A stretch of DNA of 64,000 nucleotides, taken from VRUE01 sp963774405 (GTDB taxonomy: Bacteria > Actinomycetota > Thermoleophilia > Solirubrobacterales > 70-9). How positions within the stretch are numbered: the stretch's first letter is position 1; the number at the start of each line of letters is the position of its first letter. The notes under the pieces were generated by a model that was not told the origin of the DNA, made no database searches, and worked only from the letters and a program-made list of their open reading frames with translations. Shown here piece after piece: positions 53,999 through 62,321 of the stretch. The stretch covers positions 62,001 through 126,000 of the forward strand of contig CAVZEV010000012.1 in assembly GCA_963774405.1 (NCBI GenBank), written 5' to 3'. The translations under genes were made by a program, and so were the position numbers.

Positions 53999-55309
53999 GT
54001 GGCACGCTTCAGCGCCAAGGGAGGGAAGTCGGCCGGGCTACAGCGCCTCGCGCTGCTCGGCTTCGCCGCGCTCCTGATCCTGCTCTTCGTGATCTTCGCG
54101 GTCGCCCAGGGAATCGGCCATCCCAGCGTCCCCTCCGGCGACGTCGCGGTGGTCGAAGACGCGCCGAGCGGCCTCAGCCCGGTCTCCGAAGCGCAGTACA
54201 GGCACGCGCTGGTCCAGGCCGCGGCCGAAAAAAAAGTCACGCCGGTCCCCAAACCGGGTGACAAAAACTACGAAGAACTGCGCGAAGCGGCGCTCGGCAA
54301 CCTGCTCGACTCGATCTGGATTCGGGGCCAGGCGGAAGAAATGGGCATCTCGGTGACGCCGAAAGAAGTCGCCGAAGAACTCAAAAAGCTGAAGGAAAAA
54401 GCCTTCAAAACCGAGCAGCAGTACAAGGAATTCCTCAAAGAAGCGCACTTCACCCAGGCCGACGTGCTCACGCGCGTGACGATCCAGATGCTCAGCGAAC
54501 AGATCCAGAACCAGGTCACCGAAGAAGCGCCGATCCCGAGCAAGAGCGAACTCGAGAACTACTACGAAGCCGCCAAGTCGAGCCAGTACACGACGCCGGA
54601 ATCGCGCGACATCCGCGTGGTCAAGAACCCGGACAAGGCCAAGGTCGAAGAAGCAAAGGCCGCGCTGGAAAAGGACGACTCGGTCAAGAGCTGGGAAAAA
54701 GTCGCGAAGAAGTACTCGGTTGACACGACCAAAAGCACCGGTGGCCTGCAGTCCGCCGTCACCGAAGGCTCGGGCACCCTGCAGGAACCGCTCGAAGCGG
54801 CCGTCTTCGCTGCCGGTCAGGGCGAACTGGAAGGCCCGTTGAAGGAAGGCAAGACCTACACGGTCTTCGAGGTGATGAAGATCACCCCGGAGAAAGTCCA
54901 GTCGTTCGACGAAGCCAAGACGCAGATCAGCGCCCAACTGGCCGAACAGGCCAAACAGCAGACCTTCGCCGCCTTCGTGCGCAACTACGGGACCAAGTGG
55001 AAGTCGCGCACCTTCTGCGCCTCCGGCTACACGATCTCCCGTTGCGCCAACTACAAGGCGGGCGGGCGCCCGGCCGAAGCCGAAGAAGCCTGCTTCGAAG
55101 CGAATCCGAAAAAAGCGCCGGAAGCCTGCCCGGCGCCGGTGCCCTCGATCAAACCGGCTCAGCCCGGCACGGTCAGCCCGCTCAACCGCGAAGGGCAGAA
55201 ACTGGCCCAGCGGCCGCGGCCGGCGGGGCTCGAAGAAGGCGCGGCGCCCGAAGGCGAAATTCCGGGTGGCATCGTGCCCGGCGCCCCACCCGGCGCCGGC
55301 GGCGAATAG
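53999..55309 (+). CDS. SurA/PpiC-type peptidyl-prolyl isomerase, membrane-anchored
   Basis: The 436-residue protein has a TM/signal anchor near the N-terminus (LALLGFAALLILLFVIFAVAQ), then a SurA N-like helical chaperone part (LGNLLDSIWIRGQAEEMGISVTP), and a parvulin domain with SRDIRVVKNPDKAKVEEAK, WEKVAKKYSVDTTKSTGGLQ and AAVFAAGQGELEGPLKEG. A Pro-rich tail (after ~residue 370) carries four Cys. It should help fold exported proteins, together with the FKBP lipoprotein. Glutamates are almost all GAA, unlike mfd and eno on either side. Confidence 0.88.
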   Translation: MARFSAKGGKSAGLQRLALLGFAALLILLFVIFAVAQGIGHPSVPSGDVAVVEDAPSGLSPVSEAQYRHALVQAAAEKKVTPVPKPGDKNYEELREAALGNLLDSIWIRGQAEEMGISVTPKEVAEELKKLKEKAFKTEQQYKEFLKEAHFTQADVLTRVTIQMLSEQIQNQVTEEAPIPSKSELENYYEAAKSSQYTTPESRDIRVVKNPDKAKVEEAKAALEKDDSVKSWEKVAKKYSVDTTKSTGGLQSAVTEGSGTLQEPLEAAVFAAGQGELEGPLKEGKTYTVFEVMKITPEKVQSFDEAKTQISAQLAEQAKQQTFAAFVRNYGTKWKSRTFCASGYTISRCANYKAGGRPAEAEEACFEANPKKAPEACPAPVPSIKPAQPGTVSPLNREGQKLAQRPRPAGLEEGAAPEGEIPGGIVPGAPPGAGGE

Positions 55310-55358
55310 AGGGCTCGTCCGCGGGCTTTTGGCCCGGCCCCTCTGCCGCCTGACTGAA

Positions 55359-55364
55359 TAGGAT
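55359..55364 (+). promoter_or_regulatory. -10 element TAGGAT of eno
   Basis: TAGGAT ends 9 bp before GTG 55374, with the same hexamer and gap as the FKBP gene. The eno message would be leaderless. Confidence 0.5.
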
Positions 55365-55373
55365 GCGCGCTCC

Positions 55374-56669
55374 GTGAGCGGTATCGCATCGATCCACGCC
55401 CGCCAGATCCTCGACTCGAGGGGCAACCCGACCGTCGAGGTCGAAGTCACGCTCGAGTCGGGCGCCCGCGGTCTCGCCGCGGTGCCCTCGGGCGCCTCGA
55501 CCGGCGAGTTCGAGGCGGTCGAGCTGCGCGACGGCGGCGAGGCCTGGGCCGGCAAGGGCGTCAGTGCGGCGGTGGCCAACGTCAACGGCGAGATCGCCGC
55601 GGCGCTGCAGGGCTTCGACGCGGAGGACCAGGTCGGGCTCGACGCCAAGATGATCGAGCTCGACGGCACCCCGAACAAGGGCCGCCTCGGCGCCAACGCG
55701 ATCCTCGGCGTCTCCCTGGCCGCCGCCAAGGCGGCGGCCATGCTGGCCGGCGAACCGCTCTTCGTCTACCTGGCCAAGCTCTACGGCGGCGAGGAGCCGA
55801 GCCTGCTGCCGGTGCCGATGATGAACGTGCTCAACGGCGGCGCTCACGCCGACAACTCGGTCGACTTCCAGGAGTTCATGATCGTCCCGGCGGGTGCCGG
55901 CAGCTTCTCGGAGTGCCTGCGCATCGGCACCGAGGTCTTCCACGCGCTGAAGAAGAGCCTCGCCGCCGCCGGCCACGCGACCGCGGTCGGCGACGAGGGC
56001 GGCTTCGCGCCCAACCTCGAGTCCAACGAGGCGGCCCTGCAGGCCGTTCTGGCGGGCGTCGAGGCGGCGGGCTATGAGCCCGGCTCAGACGTCTTCATCG
56101 CCCTCGACCCGGCGACCAGCGAGGTCTTCGAGGGCGGCGCCTACGTGCTCGAGCACGAGGGCCGCTCGCTCTCGCCCGCCGAGATGGCCGCCTACTGGGA
56201 GGACGCCTGCTCGCGCTACCCGATCCTCTCGATCGAGGACGGCATGGACGAGGAGGACTGGGACGGCTGGAAGCTCCTGACCGAGAAGCTGGGGGAGAAG
56301 GTCCAGCTCGTCGGCGACGACCTCTTCGTAACCAACCCCGAGCGCCTGCGCCGCGGCATCGAGCTCGGCGTCGGCAACTCGATCCTGGTCAAGGTCAACC
56401 AGATCGGCACCCTCAGCGAGACCCTGGAGGCGATCCGGATCGCCGCCGACGCGGGCTACACCGCGGTGATCTCGCACCGCTCCGGCGAGACCGAGGACAC
56501 GACGATCGCCGACCTCGCCGTCGCCACCGGCGCCGGCCAGATCAAGACCGGCGCCCCGTCGCGCTCGGATCGCGTCGCCAAGTACAACCGACTCCTCCGG
56601 ATCGAGGAGGAATTGGGTGATTTGGCTGAATTCCCAGGTTTGCGAGCGTTCGCGCGCACGGCTGGATGA
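55374..56669 (+). CDS. eno: Enolase
   Basis: The 431-residue glycolytic enzyme has IHARQILDSRGNPTVEVEV, SGASTGEFEAVELRDGG (loop 1), MMNVLNGGAHADNSVDFQEFM, GDEGGFAPNLESNEAAL (catalytic Glu), LSIEDGMDEEDWDGWKLL, VGDDLFVTNPERLRRGIE, and ISHRSGETEDTTIADLAVA (enolase signature). GTG start at leaderless distance from TAGGAT. Intact and full length. A FtsB-like gene lies 173 bp downstream; the gap shows nothing I can name. Confidence 0.97.
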   Translation: MSGIASIHARQILDSRGNPTVEVEVTLESGARGLAAVPSGASTGEFEAVELRDGGEAWAGKGVSAAVANVNGEIAAALQGFDAEDQVGLDAKMIELDGTPNKGRLGANAILGVSLAAAKAAAMLAGEPLFVYLAKLYGGEEPSLLPVPMMNVLNGGAHADNSVDFQEFMIVPAGAGSFSECLRIGTEVFHALKKSLAAAGHATAVGDEGGFAPNLESNEAALQAVLAGVEAAGYEPGSDVFIALDPATSEVFEGGAYVLEHEGRSLSPAEMAAYWEDACSRYPILSIEDGMDEEDWDGWKLLTEKLGEKVQLVGDDLFVTNPERLRRGIELGVGNSILVKVNQIGTLSETLEAIRIAADAGYTAVISHRSGETEDTTIADLAVATGAGQIKTGAPSRSDRVAKYNRLLRIEEELGDLAEFPGLRAFARTAG

Positions 56670-56842
56670 CGCGCATGGCGCGGCGCATATCGGCGTCCTC
56701 GGTCGGGCGTTTCGGTCACGCACCAACTGTGCGCTCCCTTCATCGCCCGCCCTGCGTCCTTGATCTGCTTGGCCATGCGCGCCCCCAGCCGCACGCTTAC
56801 GTTCAGTGAAGGAATGCGGCGGCAAACCGCAAAGAACCAGAC

Positions 56843-57166
56843 GTGGCACGACGTCCGGCACCTCGACGGCGACCCGCGGCACGTCGTGGGGCGACCCGCA
56901 TTCACTGGGATCGTGTCGGTCGCGTCGCCCTGACCCTGGTCCTCTTCGCCGTCCTCTACTCCTACCTCAACCCGGTGATCGACTTCGTCAAGACCTATAC
57001 CGCGACCACCGCGGCGCAGGTCCAACTGCACGAAGTCCAGCGCGAAAACACCCGCCTGCACTGGCGCATCCACCACGCCGACGACCCGATCACGCTCGAG
57101 GCCAAGGCCCGCGCCCAGGGCATGGTCGCCCCCGGAGAGACCCCCCTCGTAGTACGCGGCCTCTAG
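56843..57166 (+). CDS. FtsB/DivIC-like septum formation initiator
   Basis: The 107-residue protein has a basic Arg/Pro-rich N-terminus, one TM helix (ALTLVLFAVLYSYLNPVI), then a coiled-coil-like stretch (TAAQVQLHEVQRENTRLHWRI) and LEAKARAQGMVAPGETPLVV, matching the FtsB/DivIC end where ...ARxELGMVxPGE is typical. It would act in the FtsL-FtsB-FtsQ divisome complex. Downstream of eno, as in many Actinobacteria. GTG start. Confidence 0.82.
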   Translation: MARRPAPRRRPAARRGATRIHWDRVGRVALTLVLFAVLYSYLNPVIDFVKTYTATTAAQVQLHEVQRENTRLHWRIHHADDPITLEAKARAQGMVAPGETPLVVRGL

Positions 57167-57191
57167 CGCCCCCCAGCCGCCCCCCGTCGCT

Positions 57192-57236
57192 TCCGGTGCG
57201 CCTTTGCCCTCCTATGGGGGGATAAAGCGCACCGGA
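57192..57236. repeat. Palindromic repeat, family 1, copy 6
   Basis: TCCGGTGCGC (57192-57201) and GCGCACCGGA (57227-57236) around CCCTCCTATGGGGGG. It lies between the FtsB-like stop and the membrane glycosyltransferase gene. Confidence 0.9.
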
Positions 57237-57272
57237 GCGCGGAGGGGCTGTGGTAGCGCCGGGGCGTACGTG

Positions 57273-59671
57273 GTGAGCGCGTTGGCGCTGGTCGTGGTCG
57301 GGGGGTCGATCGGGTTCACGGCCTACCGGCTTCGCCGGCGGCTGATGCCCGCCTGGGAAGGTGCGCCGGCACGCCTAGTCGAGTCGATCGTTGCGATCGC
57401 GTTGCTGATCTGGCTCGCGAGCTTCTCGGCACCTTCGGTCTCTTTACGCGTGGGTCTTCGTCGGGGCTTCGTTGTTGATCGCGATGGCCGCGAGGCGCTG
57501 CTGCCGGCGGGTCCTGTCACGGCAGGGCGGGAATCCCGACCTCCCGGCCGCGGGCTGTCGCAGGGGGAGGGGGGCACTGCGGGCAGTCCACGGGCTGTCC
57601 TCGACCCCCCTCCCCCTACGCCACCCGCGGAAGGAGCGTCTTGGCTCCCTGGCTCGTCACCGTCGGCGTGTCGCCTTGGTCGTCGCCCACTGGGGCCTCA
57701 CAACGAAGGACGCGCTGGACCGAGGGATCTTCAACTTCGACTCGCTCTGGTACCACAAGCCGTTCGCGGCGGACATGGTGCAAAGCCACGCCACGACGGT
57801 GTTGCACCACCCCGAGACCGTCTTCACGAACTGGTTCTACCCGCAGAACTCCGAGCTCCTCCACGCGACGGGGATCCTGCTACGCGGACGGGACACGCTG
57901 TCGTTGTTCCTCAACTTCGCATGTCTGGCGGTCGGCTTTCCTGGCCGCCTGGTGCATCGGCCGCCCCTACGGTCGCGGCCATCTCACTGTCGTTGCTGCC
58001 GCGATCGTCCTCGAGTGCCACACGCTCGTCGTGCGCGAGCCCGGAGCAGCCAAGAACGACCTCGTGGCCGCTGCGCTCCTCCTCGCCGCTGTCGCCATCC
58101 TCATCAACGCCTGGAGCAATCATCGTCGGGCAGGGCGGCTCCTGCCGGGGGGTGGCACCGTTGGGGGGCCCGCCCCTGAGGACGCTTTAGCGACCGGAAG
58201 GGGTGGGGGCCCCTGCGGTGACGGCCGCCGGCCCGGAGGCCCATGTCTGGCCCCTCGCCGCTGCGGGCCTTGCCACCGGCCTCGCCGTAGGCACCAAGTC
58301 CACCGCCGTAGCCATGGCAGCCGCCCTGACCCTCGCGGTAATCATCCTGGCCCCCAACGGCCGCCGCCTGGGCGGCGGCTCACCTGGTGGTTCGTCCCGG
58401 CCCTCCTCGGCGGCGCCTACTGGTACCTGCGCAACCTGATCGTCGCCGGCAACCCCTGCCGCAGGCGACCGGCGTCGGCCCGATCTCGCTGCCGCACACC
58501 GAGCGCCTGCAGGAAGGCCGGCCCAACTTCAACATCGTCCACTACGCCACCGACACCGGCGTCTGGCGCCACTACTTCGAGCCCGGCCTGCACCAGGCCT
58601 TCGGCTCGCTCTGGCCGCTGGTGCTCCTTGCCGCGATCGTCGGCGCCCTCCTGGCCCTGTTCCGCGGCGGCGACAAGGCCCTGCGCTGGGCCGGCGCCGT
58701 CGCCCTCTTCGGCATGGTCGCCTACGTCTTCACCCCGCTCAGCGCCGCCGGCGCCGACGGCGCCCCGGTCGGCTTCAGCATCAACATCCGCTACGTAATC
58801 CCGCCCTCCTCCTCGCCATGGTCCTGCTGCCCCTGGCCATCCGCCGCTTGGACCGCTGGCGGTACTGGACTGTGCTGTCGAGCCTGCTCGGTCCTCGTAA
58901 TCACCAACCGCTCCGACGCCGCCCTCCGCGACCCAGCCCGACTTCGGCATCCCCTTGGCCTTCGTCGTCGTGGTCCTACCGGCGGCCCTGCTCTGGCTCT
59001 ACCTCCGGTCAGCCGTGGGCACAGCGCTTCCTCCGGCGGGTGGCGCGGTAGGGGTCGCCCCTGAGGAAGCTTTAGCTACCGGAAGGGGCGGTGCCCTGCC
59101 GCGACGGCCCCGCCGGCCGGAACGCCTGTCCCTCGTCCTCAGCGGCTTCGCAGCCCTGCTCCTCCTCGTGCTCGCCCTCGGCTACCCGCTCCAACGCCAC
59201 TACCTGGATGCCCGCTTCGACGCCTCCTCGGAAGTCCCCGGCCTCCACCTCGACAGCGCCTACCAGTGGGCCCGCGACAAGACCGACACCCGCATCGGCC
59301 TGGCCGGCACCACCGCCGGCTTCCTCGGCTACGGCTTCTACGGCACCGACCTCTCCAACCACGTCATCTACCTCGGCGAAAAGGGCCCCCACGGCGCCTA
59401 CAACGCGATCCCCACCTGCTCCGCCTTCCGCACCGCCGTCAACGCCGCCGACCTCGACTACCTGGTCACCACCCCCTTCCTCAACTTCCTCCACACCAGC
59501 GACCCAATCCCCTCCCCGGAGGCCGGCTGGCTCAAGGGTGACAGTGCAGCAGTCCCAATCCACCACGACGGCCCCACCACGATCTGGAAGCTCAACGGCA
59601 AGCTTGATCCCTCAGCCTGCGGCCCCGCGAATGCCCCCCTTCGTCGGATCCCCGACACGCCCCAGAGCTAG
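57273..59671 (+). CDS. Glycosyltransferase-39-like membrane protein invaded by repeats (multiple frameshifts)
   Basis: The segments form one large multi-pass protein: ARLVESIVAIALLIWLA, then DALDRGIFNFDSLWYHKPFAADMVQS (acidic loop typical of GT-C enzymes), AAAIVLECHTLVV, GLATGLAVGTKSTAVAMAAALTL, RNLIVAGNP, a soluble YATDTGVWRHYFEPGL part, LAFVVVVLPAALLWLYLRS, and a C-terminal loop ending RIPDTPQS. Reading frames change at least six times. Structured repeats interrupt it at 57548-57630, 58144-58235 and 59033-59120; the last stays open in frame (GTALPPAGGAVGVAPEEALATGRGG). Whether it is functional is doubtful. The likely family is a lipid-linked sugar transferase. Confidence 0.6.
57548..57630. 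repeat. Long hairpin repeat R0 inside the membrane protein gene
   Basis: CGCAGGGGGAGGGGGG on the left pairs with CCCCCCTCCCCCTACG on the right through one wobble, extended by CCGCGGG/CCCGCGG. On the minus strand its outer arm (GGGTGGCGTAGGGG) resembles the arms of R1-R3, so it looks like an inverted relative with a different inner loop. Confidence 0.6.
58144..58235 (+). repeat. Structured repeat R1 (~92 bp)
   Basis: It shares order and spacing with R2 and R3: GGGTGGC, then CCGCCCCTGAGGA, then a CGC-TTTA-GCG mini-hairpin, ACCGGAAGGGG, and CCCCTGCGGTGAC. Changes relative to R2 occur in pairs that keep the stems. It lies inside the membrane protein gene. Confidence 0.8.
59033..59120 (+). repeat. 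Structured repeat R2 (~88 bp), read in frame
   Basis: CGCCCCT (59056-59062) pairs with AGGGGCG (59084-59090). AGC-TTTA-GCT (59068-59077) is the inner hairpin. CGCGGTAGGG pairs with CCCTGCCGCG as the outer stem. The membrane protein frame is open through it. Confidence 0.85.
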
Positions 59672-59693
59672 CCGTCTTTCCGATCGGCTTGTG

Positions 59694-59784
59694 CCGGTGG
59701 GTGGCGCGGTAGGGGGAACCGCCCTGAGGAAGCTTTAGCTACCGGAAGGGCGGTGGGCCCCTGCCGCGACAGGCCCCGCCGGCC
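59694..59784 (+). repeat. Structured repeat R3 (~91 bp) after the membrane protein stop
   Basis: ACCGCCCT pairs perfectly with AGGGCGGT, and the inner AGC-TTTA-GCT and outer CGCGGTAGGGG/CCCCTGCCGCG stems are conserved. It begins 23 bp past the stop at 59671 and fills most of the gap to the next gene. Confidence 0.85.
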
Positions 59785-59807
59785 CACGCCGCTCGTAAGC
59801 CGGACTC

Positions 59808-60368
59808 TCAGCCCTCGGAGTCGTCGTCCGACGCAGTCGGCTCGCCGGCCCGCCGAATCACGATCTGATCCGCGTCGATTCGCACCGTGACCTCGCGCTT
59901 GCCCGCCCAATGCTCGGCGTAGACCGGGTTCTCCTTGACCGAGGGGTCGAGCCAGAGGCCGTAGCCGTCGGTCTCGCCGTGGTCGAAGGAAGCCTCGAGC
60001 TCTTTGCGTCGCCCACGGCCGCCGCGACGCCCACGGCGCCGGCGCCGTTTGGGCCGATCGCCCTCGCCGTCGCCTGAGGACGGCTTCTTGTCCTCGCCGT
60101 CCTCCTCCTCGGACTCGGGCTCCTCGTCCTCCTCGGCCTCCGCCTCCTCGGCGGTGGCGGCCTCGATCTCGGCCTCGATCTCGTCGCGGAGGTCGACGTC
60201 GCCGGAGCCGGCGTCCTCCTCGTCGGGCGTGAACCCGTGCTGTTTGCGGAACTCGCGCAGCTCGGAGGTGCTGACTTCGAGCTGGTGGGCGATCCAGGCG
60301 TCGGTGCGACCCTGCCGCACCCAGGCGCGGATCTGATTCAGCTGTGGCTTCAGAGAGCGTCGTGCCAT
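59808..60368 (-). CDS. HTH-like protein with acidic and Arg-rich low-complexity segments
   Basis: The 186-residue protein begins MARRSLKPQLNQIRAWVRQGRTDAWIAHQL, an HTH-like helix pair (WIAHQLEVSTSELREFRKQHG). It is followed by a Glu-rich run (about residues 60-95), then a strongly basic RPKRRRRRGRRGGRGRRK stretch, and a small C-terminal domain with YGLWLDPSVKENPVYAEHW and REVTVRIDADQIVIRR. The basic part could bind nucleic acid. Not recognised; possibly restricted to this lineage. Confidence 0.6.
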   Translation of the reverse strand: MARRSLKPQLNQIRAWVRQGRTDAWIAHQLEVSTSELREFRKQHGFTPDEEDAGSGDVDLRDEIEAEIEAATAEEAEAEEDEEPESEEEDGEDKKPSSGDGEGDRPKRRRRRGRRGGRGRRKELEASFDHGETDGYGLWLDPSVKENPVYAEHWAGKREVTVRIDADQIVIRRAGEPTASDDDSEG

Positions 60369-60412
60369 CGGCGCGCGAGTCTATTCAACCGGGGCGGTCG
60401 TAAGCACGGCCG

Positions 60413-60652
60413 CTACGCCATTAGGAAGCCGAGCGCCTCGAACATCGAGACGACGACGACGACGACGGTGACGGTCAGGCAGACGGCGAGGACGCTGAAA
60501 CGGACCTTGCCGGCCTGCTCGCTGCGGGTGATCCGGCGCGCCCGCGAGCGGTTGGCCGCGCGACGGCGCAGCTGCTCGCGCCGGCGGCGCTCGAGGCTGG
60601 TCTCCTGTTCGAAGGCCGTCTCGAACTGGTTGATGCTTTGGCGCATTCGCAT
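60413..60652 (-). CDS. Single-TM small protein
   Basis: The ~79-residue protein begins MRMRQSINQFETAFEQETSLERRRREQLRRRAANRSRARR, a long charged helix, followed by one TM helix (FSVLAVCLTVTVVVVVVSMFEALGFLMA) at the C-terminus. It would be tail-anchored or a membrane-bound coiled-coil. Start ATG 60652 or 60646; upstream codons look random. No family recognised. Confidence 0.5.
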   Translation of the reverse strand: MRMRQSINQFETAFEQETSLERRRREQLRRRAANRSRARRITRSEQAGKVRFSVLAVCLTVTVVVVVVSMFEALGFLMA

Positions 60653-60746
60653 AGAAAGGGTGGCCCGGGGGCCGCGGGGCACCGTAGCAAAGGCGCACGA
60701 GCGCTTGCAGGCGCAGGAAATGTGCGATCGGTCACGACAGGCAGGC

Positions 60747-61262
60747 TCAGCAGGCGCCCCAGAGCCCTCGCCCCGCCCGTGCCGCGCGCAGCTCCAGGCG
60801 CCGGAAGAGCGGCGCGAAGCGGTCGTTGGGCGGGATCGTCAGCGAGCGGGCGAGGCCGCGCCGGGCGAGGATCGCGTTGACGAAGCGGTGCCCCAGATGG
60901 ACGTAGGCGAGCAGCCGCCCGTAGACGTCGCGGCGCTCGACCCCGAAGATGAGCCGCACCCAGTGGCCTTCGACCAGGTGGTGGTTGAAGCTCGAGGCCC
61001 GCGGCCCGAAGCACTGCACCGGCGTGTCGGGCTTGACCGTCTCCGGCGTGTCGACGCCGATGTAGCGAACGTCCTCGAGCCGCTCCCCGATCCGCACTTC
61101 GATCGTGTCGCCGTCGACGGCGCGGACCACGAAGGCGCGGGCCGCCGCCGGCCCGTCAGTGGCGCCCTCGCTCGCTTCCCAGGGCCGCAGGATCAGCAGC
61201 GCCGCGGCCGCCAGCAGCACGATGCTGCCGAGCTGGCCGCGTCCCACGATCCACCGTCTCAC
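60747..61262 (-). CDS. Thermonuclease (staphylococcal-nuclease-like), secreted
   Basis: The 171-residue protein has a signal peptide/anchor (LGSIVLLAAAALLILRP), then the SNase fold: VVRAVDGDTIEVRIGERLEDVRYIGVDTPETVKP, with the conserved Arg, Asp and DTPE metal/active-site elements, and VERRDVYGRLLAYVHLGHRFVNAILARRGLA, which carries the second Arg region. It should be a Ca-dependent extracellular nuclease. Confidence 0.88.
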   Translation of the reverse strand: MRRWIVGRGQLGSIVLLAAAALLILRPWEASEGATDGPAAARAFVVRAVDGDTIEVRIGERLEDVRYIGVDTPETVKPDTPVQCFGPRASSFNHHLVEGHWVRLIFGVERRDVYGRLLAYVHLGHRFVNAILARRGLARSLTIPPNDRFAPLFRRLELRAARAGRGLWGAC

Positions 61263-61298
61263 CCCCGCCTAAGCGGCGAGGGCGCTCAACTCTCCCCG

Positions 61299-62219
61299 CT
61301 ACGGGGTGCGCCGAACGCTGCCCAGCAGGGTCTCTTTGATCTGGGCGATGATCTCCAGCGCGTCGTTCCACTCGCGCTGCCAGACGTTGCGGCCGAAGAT
61401 CACGCCCGAGCCGCCCGCCTCCATGATCTCGCGCGTGTGGCTCAGCACGGTCTCGTCGTCGACCTTGGAGCCGCCCGAGAGCACGACCAGCGAGCGGCCG
61501 GCGGACTCGACGCACTGGCGGATCGCCTCGGCCTCGTCGACCTGCATCTCGTTGTAGGGCGCGGGCGCGTCCTTGTCCTTGTCGGGGTTGATCTTCGGCA
61601 TGTTGAGCTTGACCACGTCGGCGCCCATCTCCATCGCCATCCGCGCCGCGTAGTCGATCGCGTAGAAGGAGTTGGCGCTGCCCTTGGCGTCGACCGCTTC
61701 GCCGCGCGGGTAGGACCAGACGATCAGCGGCATGCCGAAGCGGTCGCAGTCCTGGCGCACCTGGCGCAGCTGGGCGAGGTCCTCGTCCTGGCGCGGCGAG
61801 CCGACGTAGAGCGTGTAGCCGACCGCGTCGGCGCCGAGGCGCACCGCGTCCTCGACGCTGGCATTGCAGGAGGAGAAGGCGTGGGCGGAGGAGGGGATGT
61901 CGGTCTTGCCGTTGACCTTGAGGATCAGCGGCACCTGGCCGGCGTAGTCGGGGTAGTACTTGGTCGCCATGCCGATCTGGCAGGCGAGGGCCGAGTAGCC
62001 CGCCTCGGCGGCGAGCCGGAACTGGTAGTCGGGGTCCTTGGAGGCCGGGTTGGGGAAGAAGTCGCGCGGGCCGTGCTCGATGCCCTGGTCGATCGGCAGC
62101 AGCATCAGGGTGCCGTTGCCGGGGCCGAACTCGAAGAGCAGGCGCCGCAGGCGGGCTCGTTTGCCGGGGGCCAGGGTTGCCAGCAGTGATTTCTGCTCGG
62201 TCAGGCTCTTCAACTCCAC
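61299..62219 (-). CDS. Class I fructose-bisphosphate aldolase (DeoC/LacD-type, archaeal-like)
   Basis: The 306-residue TIM-barrel enzyme contains LMLLPIDQGIEHGPRDFFPNP, YKYYPDYAGQVPLILKVNGKTDIP-like sequence around residue 95, GADAVGYTLYVGS, PLIVWSYPRGEAV and GADVVKLNMPK (Schiff-base Lys), then LVVLSGGSKVDDETVL and GVIFGRNVWQRE. It splits or forms FBP in glycolysis/gluconeogenesis. A Shine-Dalgarno GGAGG lies about 8 nt before GTG 62219, among the strongest in the window. Confidence 0.9.
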   Translation of the reverse strand: MELKSLTEQKSLLATLAPGKRARLRRLLFEFGPGNGTLMLLPIDQGIEHGPRDFFPNPASKDPDYQFRLAAEAGYSALACQIGMATKYYPDYAGQVPLILKVNGKTDIPSSAHAFSSCNASVEDAVRLGADAVGYTLYVGSPRQDEDLAQLRQVRQDCDRFGMPLIVWSYPRGEAVDAKGSANSFYAIDYAARMAMEMGADVVKLNMPKINPDKDKDAPAPYNEMQVDEAEAIRQCVESAGRSLVVLSGGSKVDDETVLSHTREIMEAGGSGVIFGRNVWQREWNDALEIIAQIKETLLGSVRRTP

Positions 62220-62306
62220 GCTGTTTTCCTCCTAGGGATCCTTGAAGACGAGTGTCTGGGGAGTATGTCATCGGCGCTTCCCCGCGAGTGCTTAGCGGTG
62301 GGCGGT

Positions 62307-62312
62307 TATCCT
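62307..62312 (+). promoter_or_regulatory. -10 element TATCCT before the zinc-ribbon/rhomboid-like gene
   Basis: TATCCT ends 9 bp before ATG 62322, favouring that ATG over ATG 62316, which would sit only 3 bp away. Confidence 0.45.
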
Positions 62313-62321
62313 CGAATGACC

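Noticed and set aside
56670..56842. A small gene in the gap after eno
   Set aside because: Short open frames here have no start/ribosome signal or coding character, and the FtsB-like gene begins at 56843.
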